64,000 nt of DNA, from assembly GCA_008802785.1 (NCBI GenBank), contig VUYT01000027.1:124001-188000 (forward strand), given 5' to 3'. Below the pieces are notes generated by a model. It ran no database searches, was not told where the DNA came from, and saw only the letters and a program-made list of their open reading frames with translations. The position numbers and the translations under genes were made by a program. How positions within the stretch are numbered: the stretch's first letter is position 1; the number at the start of each line of letters is the position of its first letter. Source of the stretch: Symmetrospora coprosmae (lineage: Eukaryota; Basidiomycota; Cystobasidiomycetes; Symmetrosporaceae). Shown here piece after piece: positions 46,794 through 58,460 of the stretch.

Positions 46794-47487
46794 TCAATCC
46801 AGCTCAATCCCGTTGTCCTTCAGGTACTGCCGCATGGTCTGTATGTCCAGCTTCATCCCGACCTCGAGCTCAGCGAGAATTTTCTCCCTCTGCTTTTTGT
46901 CACTGACGCGCATGTTGCGGATGAAGCGCGCCCTCGTCTTGAACCCGATCCCGATCAGCGCCGCAACGTTCTCTTCGTCTGCGATGTCGAGGTCAGGCTC
47001 AGAGAGAAAGTCGAAAGCAGCTTGCTCTTTTGTCGCGCCTATCAGACTCGTCGATGAGGAGGATGCGGCTGAGTTGGGTGCCGATGTCAGAGACGAGCTT
47101 GGTTGCTGTTGCGGCGTCGGCGCTGCGCAGTGGAGTGGGGCAAACGGGATCAGCCCAGGCGGCAGTATGAGAGTCGCAAGCAGGAAGACGTACTTGACGG
47201 GGCCGCACTCGACATGAGACGCGCCGGCACCGCGGAAGCTGGCACCGACGGCGGGCGTGACTGTGACATGATGGCGTCACCTGCCATGGGTGCCAAGCGA
47301 GCTGAGCTTGCGGACATGTTTGCTTGCGGTAGAGCCTGAGACGACGCTTCCTCTTCTGCTTTCGCCTGCGGACCAGACGGCTTTGCCGCCAATTCCGATG
47401 CTAATTCCTGTCGTGGCTGAGGTCCGGAGTCTGCCCTTGATGTGCGGACCAGCAACGGCTCAGCTGCTGGCTCTGGCGCTGGCGCTG

Positions 47488-47536
<49 letters not shown>

Positions 47537-49961
47537 TCCTGGCTCTGGCTCTGCATCTGGGCAAGCTTGAGCGTCTGCAACAGCGCTCTGTTCGTCTTGA
47601 TCATGCATGGGCATATCAAAGGTTGGCGGGTCGTGATGGTCCTGCATTGGCGCTTGCGCAGTACCGTCGGGAGCAGCGTCGTCCTCCTCTGGCTCGCGCT
47701 TGACCCGCTTCGCCCGATGCGTAGAGATGCCATCATGTCCTGCTGGCAAGGCGGGACTCTCGCTGCGGCTAGTCGTAGAGTTGGCATCGTGAGCTAGTGC
47801 TTGCCGCTTGGAGGCATTGATCGATGCGGAACCTTTGGAACGCTTAGACAGCGGACCTAGCAGGCGCCTTGGTGCAGGGCTCGGAGCTGTTTCTGCGGGA
47901 GATGTGCGATGCTCTTGTGAGGCGGGACGTGAGGCGCCCCTTTCGCTGATGCTCGAGGAGGGGGCAGTGTCTGGCGCGTCTTGATCAGGGGGCCGCTCGA
48001 CCTCCTCATCTGTGCCTGAACGCTGCACGCTTGTGCCAATCGCCATATCGACCTCTTCATCTGCCTCCTCGTCCTCCATATTGCCGTACAGCGACTGCAT
48101 CGGAGGATTGCCAAGCCCGCACCGCTGGAGGGTTGCTATAGCCGGCGGGGTCGTAGTTGCCGTCAACAAAAATCCAGCTTGACGTACGCAGTGCTAGCGA
48201 CTCACGCCCGTCCTTGTAGTAGATTCGGAACTCGGCAAAAGGCGCTGTGCGCGGGGAATCCGCACGGTCGCCTACGCCAAACAGCTCCTCCCGAAGTAGC
48301 TTTCTCTCGGACTTTGGCAGTTCGCCATATGCGAGGCTACGACATGTGATCGACAACATGCGTCAGCCCCTTGACCTTCGCAGATTCTTCGATCGCACAC
48401 TCACTCGACAGCGTCCGATAGCCTTTCATGCGAGTACTTTCTCGGGTCGCTGCTCAGCTCGCTATTACTGAGCGACATCGGCATGGCGCCCGGTATAGTG
48501 GGCGTTTCCTGCCTTGCCTTCTCCTCTTCGGACGAGCGATGGAGTGTGACTCGTATGCCCGACAGGTCGTCGACGCACGCAAGCGGCGTCTGCACGATGA
48601 CAGCGTCTCCAGCAAGACCACCTTCCCCATCAGGCGCAAAGAGGGAGTCGGGCGGGATGACGCCGCATTTCTTGCTGTTCCGCGCGGCAGTGTCGGACGA
48701 TTCGGTCGATGCGCTTCGTGTAGGGACAGCGCGGCGAGCCACCCAGAGGAATGGGTACCTGTTGGACTCGTCAGGCCAGAGGCCGGACAGAGGAAGCGGA
48801 TTCTGCGCTCCTGGCATGTTGATGGCTGGTTCGGGTTATCTCTGGATTTCAGCCCTGGAAGCCGGCGTTGGGCGCTCGGGGTGAACTCTAGTGGAACGCA
48901 CCATATCGCATGCTCGGATATGGGCGCCCGTCGAACCAGTACCAGACTGTGAGGTCATCTTGCAGCACGAAGGATTTCGGCAGCCTGCCTGTTGGGAGCA
49001 CCGCGTCGTATCAGCGGGCGTTGGTAGACTCTACTCTGCCGCTATGCGTTGTGAGCGTATGCCTGGAGGTACCTTTCTCGTTTCGCCAGCATAGGACGAC
49101 GCCGAACGACCTTCCGGGTACGCTCTCTGAAAGACGCGTCGGGCAGACGTCAATGTTAGCTTGTCCAGCCTGCCTTCCGAAGAAGCTCGAAGCGCACGAG
49201 CATGGGTTTGCCGGAGCGCACTGACCGACGGAAGCAGTCAGCCTTGTATGGCTGGCAAGAGAGCTCCCTGCCGAAACCCGGTCAGCGGGTCCACCGTCGC
49301 CACGGGGCCAGAGTTGCGCCGAGCTCGTCGGGGCATAGAGAGGGGACGCGGTGTAGCCAGCATTGTCATACCCGTTATCCGCCGTGTAGATGGAGCAGCA
49401 GACGCTTCCTGTCGAGCGAGCGTGCAGATGCGTCGCAGGAAGGTGTCGGCCCATACAGGTCCGTAACGTGATTAGACGCAGCTCCTTCTGCTCTCCCTCT
49501 CTCTCTCGCTCTCACTGCGACTGACCCTTGTAGATGCCAGCATCGTCATGGTAGCAGTACTCGAGATACGGCGACGTCTTGGATGGGCCTGTCGCTGCTG
49601 CTGCTGCTGCTGCTGCTGGTCCTCCTCCTGCTGGCAGGGCCATGCTCCCGAGAGCGCGATGGCAAAAGGCGAACCGACGCGACGCCGGAAACGCGACGGC
49701 AGACCAGGCAGCAAGACTGATACAAGGCTGAGCTCAGCGCGGCGCATCTCGTATCGAGCGACGCAGAGATGCCGACCACGACTCGGCAGGCAGACGTCCG
49801 TACTCGTGCAGCAACATCGAGAACCAGCGCCGCCGGCCCCATTGTCCTGCAGACCGAGGACCGACCGCGGTCCATCAAGGGCGGTCCCGGCTGTTTGTAC
49901 CTTCGCCTGCCTGTATGAAAGGCACAGCACTCGCTGACTTACCTGACAGACTGTTCCTCAT
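46794..49961 (-). CDS. Uncharacterised multi-exon protein, acidic and low-complexity in the middle
   Basis: I do not recognise this protein. Parts that read as coding, in order: LEYCYHDDAGIYKG near 49550; GRSFGVVLCWRNEKG near 49090 spliced to RLPKSFVLQDDLTVWYWFDGRPYPSMRYG (about 48920-49000); AQNPLPLSGLWPDESNRYPFLWVARRAV, CGVIPPDSLFAPDGEGG, VDDLSGIRVTLHRSSEEE; LAYGELPKSERKLLREELFGVGD; FRIYYKDG spliced to PTLQRCGLGN; an acidic, Ser/Pro-rich stretch with basic patches (RAKRVKREPEEDD) and (EP)n; and a helical C-terminus, AAFDFLSEPDLDIADEENVAALIGIGFKTRARFIRN to YLKDNGIELD. The C-terminal stop at 46794 is firm. The 5' part is uncertain; a possible start MRNSLS lies at 49961. The KRVKRE patch suggests a nuclear protein. 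Confidence 0.5.
47467..47554. repeat. Tandem CTGGCT/CTGGCG hexamers
   Basis: About fourteen near-perfect six-base units inside the coding region of the unrecognised minus-strand gene. On that strand they encode an alternating (Glu-Pro)n run with a few Ala-Pro steps. Length variation between strains is likely. Confidence 0.9.
49594..49618. repeat. (CTG)n trinucleotide run
   Basis: Eight CTG units near the 5' part of the uncharacterised minus-strand gene. Depending on the frame they would encode poly-Gln, poly-Ser or poly-Ala on that strand; I cannot tell which frame is used. Confidence 0.8.
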
Positions 49962-50043
49962 GGTTCTGGCTCGACGTCGCCCGCCTGCTTTAACGCTCTT
50001 GCCCACCCATTCACATTCAAGCGCAAGCACAACTAACCGCACG

Positions 50044-51102
50044 ATGCTAACGTCGCTGCGAGCGCTGTCTGCGAGGACGGCCGCACTAGCAGCCGCACTA
50101 ACTATTTCGCAACTTGCCACCGTTAGGGCCCTTGAAGCGATCTTCATACGGTAGATGGTTCCGCTTCTTTGCTTCGCGCCCGTCTCCTACTACATACCGC
50201 TGACCGGCTGACGCTATTGGCACGCTCCAGCCCGCGTCCTGACGCGCAGCAGGTGACTTGCTGGCAACCATCTGAAGTCACAAGAGTCCCTACCGTGGTT
50301 GGGGGATCCCAGCCCTGCAGACCACCAGTAGTGCGTGACATGTTCTCGCACGAGAACGTATTGTGCTGCGACCACCCAGTCAGTGACACGCCGCCACCTC
50401 ATCTACACAACTAGGCCGACTGCAGAGGTCTTCAAGCCATCTACAAAGCTGTCCCGGGCTCGCGCATTGGTGACGCATCGGCGAGCATCGACATCGTGTA
50501 CAAGGCCAACGGTCCTGCCGGGGTGGTAAGCCGACATGTGCCTGTCACCAAAGCCGGCGGCCTCGTTGGGCATGGCATTTTCCCCTGAAGCTGAATGACT
50601 CCACTGTGAATAGATGAATTACCTGCATGTCGAAGCTCAGAATGGCGTTGACTTGCCGGGAACGACTAGTGGCGCATGCTCCATCGATTTCTACATTGAT
50701 GAGGAGGCAGGACCGCAGGACCACGACATCACTTGGCGTTAGTCTTGCCACTGTTTTTGTTCTGCTGGGAAAAACAGGGACCAAGCTGAAATGCGACGGA
50801 TTCCCAGGAATGGCTCAGGGCGACTTCTGGGATCTTCTCGATGCTGTCGAGAATTGCGATTCGGCCGAGGTCGATTTCCGATTCACACGCTACCTTGTGC
50901 AATCTACATCGGGCGATGTCGAGTGGTCCGACGTGCAGCCAGGTAAGAATGCGACGCCTCGGAGAGCTGCAGAGCCCGGTCTCGACTGACTCTGCTCGCT
51001 CTCGCCCGAGCAGTACGGGCCAAGATCCATAGGGCCATCACTTCAGACCGCACCTCGTGCAACGAGGCTTGTGGAGAGGCGTACTGCAGGTGGGAGCTGT
51101 GA
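50044..51102 (+). CDS. Small secreted cysteine-containing protein of unknown function
   Basis: Five exons (50044-50150, 50426-50525, 50614-50737, 50778-50942, 51014-51102) join in phase to 194 residues; all introns are GT..AG. The N-terminus is a signal peptide (MLTSLRALSARTAALAAALTISQLATVRA). The mature part has no membrane segment and contains GLQAIYKAVPGSRIGDASASIDIVYKANGPAG, MNYLHVEAQNGVDLPGTTSGACSIDFYIDEE, LKCDGFPGMAQGDFWDLLDAVENCDSAEVDFRFTRYLVQSTSGDVEWSDVQP, and a Cys-rich end (SCNEACGEAYCRWEL). Six cysteines are visible in the mature protein, an even number consistent with disulfides. I do not recognise the family; such proteins are often cell-wall or effector candidates in fungi. It is divergent from the uncharacterised gene. 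Confidence 0.68.
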
Positions 51103-51390
51103 AAGCGGTGCGAGGCCGTGTCGCAGGGTTCCCTGCCATTGCCACTGTCTGGATATGGCTAGGATGCGCCCGGAATGATATGTAGCTTATACCCCATCTG
51201 TTCATGTCGCGTCCAGACGACATAGTGCTCGTGAAAGAATTAGACTCGTCAGCCGAGCCCATCCAGTCGATTTCAGTTGCTGCAGCATCATCTGCATGAC
51301 GCGTGCACGCTGCTACGCTCGCGACTCGGGCCTGAGCGCTCTTGACCTCGCGGCAACCGCTCCTTGCGGGCCAACGCTCACGCCATCAAG

Positions 51391-54125
51391 ATGGATCTGA
51401 CTACTGCTGTCAAGAGCTATATCAACCGAATGGTCGAGCAGACGTCCGGGGTCAAAGTCCTGCTGCTCGACGCCGAGACGGTGAGCCGGCGGTCCTGCGA
51501 GGCGGGTGAGCACTCCGCCCGCGCGAGATTAGGGGGTGGGATGCAGCGGTGGGATGGCACGGTCAATACAAGGGAGAGGCAGGAGCTGATGCGATGCAGC
51601 GCTTTCCATGCTCGTCCTATCGCAATGCAGACCCCCATCATCTCCATGGCCTCGACCACCTCGACGCTGCTGTCCCAGGAGGTCTACCTGACGGATCGCC
51701 TCGACAACCCGACCCGCGAGCGCATGCACCACCTCAAATGCATATGCTTCCTCCGACCGTCCCAGGAGAGCCTGCGCGCGCTCGAGAACGAGCTGAGAGA
51801 GCCGAAATATGCGAGCTACTGGCTTTACTTCAGCAACGTCCTCAAAAAGAGCCAGATTGAGCGCTTGGCAGAGGCAGACGAGGGGGAGCTCGTCAGGGAG
51901 GTGCAGGTGGGTTGGGGCTTGCTCCGTGACGCGCCACCAATGCCGTATACAATGCTGAATCTCTGTTCTGCTCACTTTATGACTGCCGATTACCGTGCCA
52001 TAGGAATACTTCGCGGACTACTCCCCGATAACCTCGTCGCACATGACTCTCAATTGCTTGCCGACACCTTTGTCGCCGTTCTTGTCATCCACGTGAGCTG
52101 CGGGAACCATCTTGATAGACAGCATCAATCAATATTCATGCTGAATGTAAACTCGCACTGCCCGCAGCCGGTTCCGCCTGTACGGCGACACGCCAAATGT
52201 TTTCGACAGCTCGCCGGAAACGGGCAGCCTGCAACGACACGTAGACGGACTCGTGGCGCTTCTCCTCTCTTTAAAGAAGAAGCCCATCATTCGATACGAG
52301 CGGATGTCGGGCGTCGCGAAGAAGCTGGGTCAGGAGGTTCAGGTGAGGTCCAAGCCACGCATTTGGTAGGCACCGCCCCGGTCGACGAAGCTGATGCGGA
52401 CTCTGTGTTTCTCCAGTACCTGATGTCATCAACCGAGCCAGGGCTCTTTGACTTTCGGCCTTCAGCGACATCGCCCGTCCTGCTCATCCTCGACCGCCGC
52501 AACGATCCAGTCACGCCTCTTCTAACGCAATGGACATATCAAGCCATGGTCCACGAATGCTTGGGGATTACGAATGGCCGCGTGGATCTCTCCTCTGCGC
52601 CAGACGTTAAGGACGAGCTGCGCGAGATTGTCATATCGCCCGAGCAGGACTCGTTCTTTGCCAAGAATCTCTACAGCAACTTTGGCGATCTCGGCGCCAA
52701 CGTCAAATCGTATGTGGACGAATATCAGCAGAAGTCCTTCACGACCTCGGGCAGTACGGGATCAGCGGCGACACCAGCGGCAGGGAAGAACCGCATCGAG
52801 AGCATTGCAGACATGAAGCGCTTTGTCGAGGAATACCCAGAGTTCCGAAAGCTGGGAGGCAACGTCAGCAAGCACGTCGCGCTCATAGGGGAGCTTAGCA
52901 GAATAGTGGCCGCTAAGCGGTTGCTCGAGGTGTCGGAGCTAGAGCAGAGTCTGGCATGCTCCGAGAACCACAGGGACGATCTCAGGGTGCGTAGCCTCGT
53001 TGAAATTCCAGTCTCGCTGCACCAGCTGAGTTGAGCTTCACGCTTCCCTTCGTCCACGCAGAGCCTTCACGCGCTCATACAGGCTCCAGACGTCGCACCC
53101 GAAAACAAGCTCCACTTAACCCTCATCTATGCTCTGAGGTACCAGAAGTACACGGCGAACGCCATCTCCTCTACGATGGACCTGCTGCTGAATAACGGCG
53201 TGTCTGAGTCGGACGTTGCTGTACGTACAGTATGTCACCATCTCACGACGCCGCGCTGACGAGCATGCATCCCAGCTCATCCACGTCATGCTCAACTATG
53301 CCGGAGCCGATCAACGGCAGGACGATCTGTTCCAGAACGAGAACTTCTTCAACCGCGGTCGAAGTGCCATGAAGGGCCTCAAGGGCGTTGAGAACGTCTA
53401 TACACAGCATACGCCGCACTTGGCCCAAACGGTTGAGCTCCTCCTGCGCGGCCGCTTGCGCGAGACGAGCTACCCATACTCGGACCCTTCCGTGGCGCCA
53501 TCCGCATCAACGGCGCAGAGCTCGTCAACCGCAGCTGCACAGACGCAGCAGCGGCCGCAGGACATCATCCTGTTTGTGATTGGCGGTACGACCTACGAGG
53601 AAGCCCGGACTGTCGCTCTCCTCAATCAGCAATTTGCCAGTGGGCAGAACGTCTTTGGTCTGGCAGGGCCTGGAGGTGCGGCTACTGCTGTTAGCGGGCT
53701 CAGCAATACGCGGATCGTCCTGGGCGGAACAGGCGTCGTCAATTCGAGCATGTGGGTCTTGGGCCATCCCGGTTCCCCGGTTCCGCGCGCAACCGGGGTC
53801 CGAAGCTGAGCTGCTTGGACTTCTCAGGTTTCTCACCATGCTCAGGGATGCAGCTACACGCTTCCCAGCGACAATGCAGTCATCGTCCCTCAGCCTCCGC
53901 CCTCCACCGCCGGCTGACCTAACGGACCAGCAGCGGTACAACCTGCAGCTCGGCAACATCAGCCTGAGCGTTGCGCCGCCCACGGTTGATCTGAAGGGCT
54001 TTACGTCTGATCCGACGGTCAACAGGCTTGGGAACACGCTCGAGGCAGGAGTGGACGGCGCGACCACTTTGGCAAAGTCGCTGTGGGGCAATTTCAGGGA
54101 GCGCGCTTTCCAGCCGTTGTCGTGA
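51391..54125 (+). CDS. VPS45: Sec1/Munc18 protein Vps45
   Basis: Regulates SNARE (Tlg2/Pep12) pairing in traffic from the trans-Golgi to endosomes and the vacuole. Eight exons (51391-51480, 51631-51906, 52004-52092, 52168-52342, 52417-52986, 53062-53220, 53276-53751, 53828-54125) join in phase to 710 residues. Landmarks: GVKVLLLDAETTPIISMASTTSTLL, QEVYLTDRLD, MHHLKCICFLRPSQES, YWLYFSNVLKKSQIERLAEAD, VQEYFADYSPI, FRLYGDTPNVF, PVLLILDRRNDPVTPLLTQWTYQAMVHE, FFAKNLYSNFGDLGANVKSYVDEYQ, FVEEYPEFRKLGGNVSKHVALIGELSR, LTLIYALRYQK, DIILFVIGGTTYEEARTVALLNQQ, and VLGGTGVVNSSMFL. A C-terminal extension of about 90 residues follows the last conserved block. The intron after VLIDAET interrupts a conserved motif but is restored by splicing. 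Confidence 0.93.
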
Positions 54126-54328
54126 TACGATGAGCATACGTGCGCTTCTCCCCGTCTCTTGTCCTGTTGTTGTGTCACTACTGGGTCTGCAGAGACAATG
54201 AGCTTGTCCGCGTTTCTCATCTCATCAGAGTTCGCACACACGCCATCCCTCCTCCCACCTGACAGGCCTGACAGAGACCGCCGTCCCTTGCTGCTGCTCT
54301 CGCTCCTCACCATTCTCCCATATCAAAG

Positions 54329-55699
54329 ATGGCTACGCTCCCATCCAAGCGCGTGCTCTCTATACAGTCACACGTCGTAGTTGGCCATGTGGGTGAGCTT
54401 CCTCGCTATGTGCTGCTATGCCTGCCTGCATGCATCCTCATCGCTGTTCCCCCCCGTCGCTCATGTGCGCTTCCAATCCCGAAAATTTCCACTCATCCTC
54501 TGAACAGGCAACAAGTCGGCAACCTTCCCTCTGCAGCTCCTAGAGTGGGACGTCGATGTCCTCAACACCGTTCAGCTCAGCAACCATACCGGTGGGTGCA
54601 GGCTGCTCTCTGCGTCGGGGGAACCCAGCCTAGCCAGTCTGACCGACCACCGGGGTCCCTCATTTCGCCAATGCAGGACCTCGTGCGTTGCGTTGCGAGG
54701 CGGCAGATGGCCAGCGTTCATGCATCGGCATAGAAGATCTCCAAGCTGACCTGCTACTGCGCTGTCCTCCCTCGACTAGGCTATGGCCGATGGGGCGGCA
54801 TGCGGATGGACGCGGCGCATCTGCAGGATGTGTTTGACGCCATGGACGCCAACGGTCTCCTGAGGCAGTCGCACCTCCTCACTGGCTACATCCCGGGTGC
54901 AGAAGCCTTGACGGCAGTCTCTGGCATGGTCGACCGCTTGCGGCATATCAACTCGAAGCTCGTCTACATCCTTGACCCCGTCATGGGAGACGATGGCAAA
55001 ATCTACGTGTCGCCAGAGGTCATTCCGATATACAAGGCCATGCTGCCCAAGGCAGACTGTGCCACCCCGAACCACTTTGAAGCAGAGTGAGTGCACCAAG
55101 CCCCAGCCGTGCATCATCGGGCAGCGCAAACCTGACCGCCGGCGCCATCCGATAGGCTCCTGACGGACATCCAAATCACCTCGATGGCGACAATGAAGCA
55201 AGCGCTCGGCACGTTCCACGAACGCTACGGCATCCCAAACATCCTCATCTCGTCCATTCCGTCCTCGCAAATATCGGGGCTTCAGCCAGGCCAGCTGGTC
55301 TGCGCAGGCTCAACCCGGCAGGCGGGCTCGGCGACGAGCCAGCAGTTCACAATCACCTTCCCGTCGCTGCCCGAACACTACGAAGGCGTCGGCGATGTCT
55401 TCTCATCGCTCGTCCTCGCAAACTTTGCTCAACCTAGCGGAATCGATGGCACACCGTGTCCTCTGAGCACGACAGCAGAGCTGGCAATAGCCTCGCTGCA
55501 GGGTATCCTTGCTCGCACGAGGGAGCATGCGTTGCTGTTGGCGCAGAACCAAGGCGTCGCCGACATCACTGGCGCCAACCCTGACGAGACACCCGAAGAA
55601 CGGATACGACGGCTGGCACTAGTCGAGCTGCGCCTGGTGCAGAGCTGGCGAGAGATCAGGGAGCCCAAGGTCGTTTACCGCGCGCAGCCGATTGAGTGA
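54329..55699 (+). CDS. BUD16: Pyridoxal kinase
   Basis: Phosphorylates pyridoxal, pyridoxine or pyridoxamine to supply PLP; cytosolic. The first exon, 54329-54392, encodes [22 protein letters not shown]; the next exon ([28 protein letters not shown]) completes the conserved N-terminal substrate-binding block. A large exon follows: [21 protein letters not shown], the [15 protein letters not shown] motif and [10 protein letters not shown], then a 3' exon with [21 protein letters not shown] (the GxGD catalytic aspartate of ribokinase-like enzymes) and the C-terminus [10 protein letters not shown]. Family length is about 310-330; this model is similar but has an insert ([15 protein letters not shown]). 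It ends at TGA 55697-55699. Confidence 0.92.
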
Positions 55700-57057
55700 T
55701 CGTCTTCCATGTGAGTTCCGTTCGACCAGAGTATCCATATCTCCACCTCCTTCCCCCACAAATCCCCCACCCTTCCATCGTGATGAGCAAACATATGTCG
55801 CCCCAGTCCGATCTCTCATGACGGATTGACTAATTCAGCATATCCAAACATGCGCAGACTCTGACCGCTCTCCGTCACTCCGCCGTTGCTGTTTATCGTA
55901 TCATGCAGGAGAAGGAAACAGCTGACTCGGTTGCCCGCTTCACAGGCTCGTTTCGAAGTGCGGCTGGCCGCCTTATACGATATTCTCTACGTCTGTTTCA
56001 CCAGGGTGTGAGTCTCTTTGCCCATCTCGGTCTCATTCGCTCCAATCTCCACATACCCATTCCACTCCTATGATGATCAACGTACCATCAAATTCCGATG
56101 CACTGCCCTATGGCAGAGCAGAGGAGGATCCAATTTCATCTATAACATTATTCTATGCCTGAGATAAGCAATTGCCGTCCGCGGCTCTGCGAGTCGTCTC
56201 CGTCGTTGCACATAGAGCACGATGTGAAGAATGGTGCTGACTGTCTTTCCTGCATCAGATTCGGCTCCACCCGTGCTTGCCCTGCTGCGTTCTATGCAGG
56301 GCGATGCCACCTCTCCGTGAGTGCATTGTCATTTTATCCCCCTTCCTTCCTACTTCCCTCTACGCACCTCCCGGCAACATCCCTCCCTCTAAACCTGCAA
56401 CGATGACTCTTAATTCCCTCCCCCTAAACCTGCAAGGATGACTCTTAATATTTCATGCTAAACCTGAAAGGAAGGCCTCGCGCCTATCCATGAAAGATTC
56501 TATGTATTACCACTAAGAACGGCCGTCTGAGCTCTCCGCCGCCACCTCCCACCTCCTCCCCCCTTCCCCTCCTCCGACTCTCATGCTGCGTGTTGAACAG
56601 GAATACAAGCTAACACGTGGTTCTGCTGGCCCCCAGCTTCCGTGTCTTGCCATTCGCACTGCTTCGCGTATTCTTCCAAACTGCTGTAGCTAGTCTCCTC
56701 TTTCCCGCCTCATGAGCGGCGCGCAATAATCGATGCGTGCCACTACCTCAGCGCTTCTCGCCTTCATCAGGTGCTATTATGCAGAAGCAAGCTTGCCATG
56801 CCGATGAGGCTTTCTTTGTGTATGCCGTCAATCTGCTTCACCCGGTGTGTCTCGCATCCTCAGGCTCGAAGGTGTGTATTGCACTGTGGCCGCCGAGACT
56901 ACCACCGGATGTCACATCTGCTGCCACCTGCAGATATATCCTGGGATGCGGCGTTCTTCGCCGAGCTCTAGTCTGTAGCTCAACGTAGCGAGACACGTGT
57001 GTAGGTCGACCAGTCTAAACCAGCCCCTGTATCAGTAAGCAAACCTCCGAGTCTGAT
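55700..57057. other. Gene-poor spacer of 1.36 kb
   Basis: The longest stretch without a recognisable gene. It lies between two converging genes and is visibly less GC-rich than its surroundings. ORFs of up to about 83 codons occur on the + strand (56155 and 56737) but match no family and lack coding-like composition. A tandem repeat lies at 56384-56470. It could hold long 3' untranslated regions or a non-coding RNA; I see no positive evidence for either. Confidence 0.6.
56384..56470 (+). repeat. Tandem 35-base repeat, two copies plus a partial third
   Basis: Two near-identical units containing CTAAACCTGCAA and GATGACTCTTAAT are spaced 35 bases apart. A third, truncated CTAAACCTGAAAGG follows about 34 bases later. 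Function unknown. Confidence 0.75.
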
Positions 57058-58207
57058 TTACTCATCGTACGGCGGCAGTCCCCATTCTTCGGGCTTGAAT
57101 AGCTCGAGCGAGGAGAGCTGCTGCGAGACGTCGACCTGCTCGTCCGCCGATGCGGCAAGCAAGCCCTCGTCGGGCACCCAGACCACTACGCAATTTTCAC
57201 GAGTCAGTTCGGTATGTCGAGATTCGCTTTGGATCCGCTTGCTCACCTTCCATACCCGCTGCTCGGGCTGCCTTAACGCCCGGAATACCGTCCTCGAAGC
57301 TTGGAACCCGCGCAATCTCAGCTCAAGCCGCACTGGAAAGACAAGCTCCCGCGGCGAGAAGGGCGAGACTCACACTAGCACCCTGGCCCGACCCTCGTCT
57401 GTGTCAATGCCCAGCGTCTCTGCCGCGTAGGTAAAGATGTCTGGATGCGGCTTGCCCCGCTTCACCTCTGGCGTGTCTGCCGTGACGATGTGGACTTGCG
57501 GAAAGTGCTTGAAGAGCTCGGGGAGGTGTGTCGTCTTCAGTACGAAGTTCCGCTGACGAGAGCCAGTCGCGATGGCGATGGGGATGCCATGCATTGCGAG
57601 GTGCGCGACAAGCCTATCAGAGAGAGTACGAGGGAGCGTGATGTGATTCAGTATACCCATCACCAAAAGTAACAAATCAGGGAGCATGTCTTCGCACTTG
57701 AGTGCTCCAGGCATAGGCGAGACCTTCTGGAATAGCTCTTCTTGCCGCTTCTCCATGGCCTTCATCACTTCTTCGGCGGACATGGGGATGCCTGTGTAGT
57801 CGATGAGGTACTGGCACGAGTCGAGACCTGGACGGCCCATGAGTTGGCGTTTGAGCTGGAGAGGAAAGGCGCGGCTCTGTCAGGGACTTCGCGGCATCAG
57901 GGAAAGCCGGTCGCTTTGACGGTGCCTGGCGTACATCCCAAGTCACTTGCTTGCCGTAGCTGGCGGGAAGCGCAAAGGGAAGTTGATTAGGCACGAGAGG
58001 ATCATAAGGAGAAGGCTGCGATGGCCGCTCACGGCGCAAGGAGCTCATTCGTTACTGAGGACGAAAAGCGGCCGCATTCGCATCAGACACGTATGCCGCG
58101 ACACGCCTACCGACCCGGGAACGCACCGAGCGTATAGACTCGCTCCGAATCTATCAACAAGCCATCCATGTCGAATAGACAGGCCTGGATCTTGGGTCGT
58201 GTCATCT
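57058..58207 (-). CDS. HAD-family phosphatase, pseudouridine-5'-phosphatase (PUDP/HDHD1)-like
   Basis: Haloacid-dehalogenase-fold phosphatase. Starts MTRPKIQACLFDMDGLLIDSE at 58207, with the catalytic DxD motif. Next come YGKQVTWDV, LMGRPGLDSCQYLIDYTGIPMSAEEV, MPGA, LAMHGIPIAIATGSRQRNFVLKT (motif II Thr/Ser), DTPEVKRGKPHPDIF (motif III Lys), [26 protein letters not shown] (motif IV acidic pair), and SLELFKPEEWGLPPYDE at the C-terminus. The order and the GLP-Y-E ending match human PUDP closely. At least five short exons. The substrate is inferred only from this similarity; yeast relatives act on sugar phosphates. Confidence 0.85.
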
Positions 58208-58460
58208 CAGGCAATATGTTGGTTCGGGCTGATGTCGAGCGCAGTCTATCTCGGATTCCAGCCGCGCCTTTCGCGCACTTGCACCCGAAGGCAAGCTCCC
58301 AATGCGGCCTCTCTACATCTAACGTGTGACTCATAACTCGACAGCAGGCAGCATAATGACTCTGCATGGCGCGAAATATGATTCAGGTTGTGTATTACTC
58401 TGGCCCGGAGCTCCGCCGCTCCTGGAGACAGGTTCAATCGGACACACGCATCGGACGAAG

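Noticed and set aside
47467-47554. Regular short repeats that could suggest a CRISPR-like or satellite array
   Set aside because: The units are six bases with no spacers and lie in a coding frame; this is low-complexity (Glu-Pro)n sequence.
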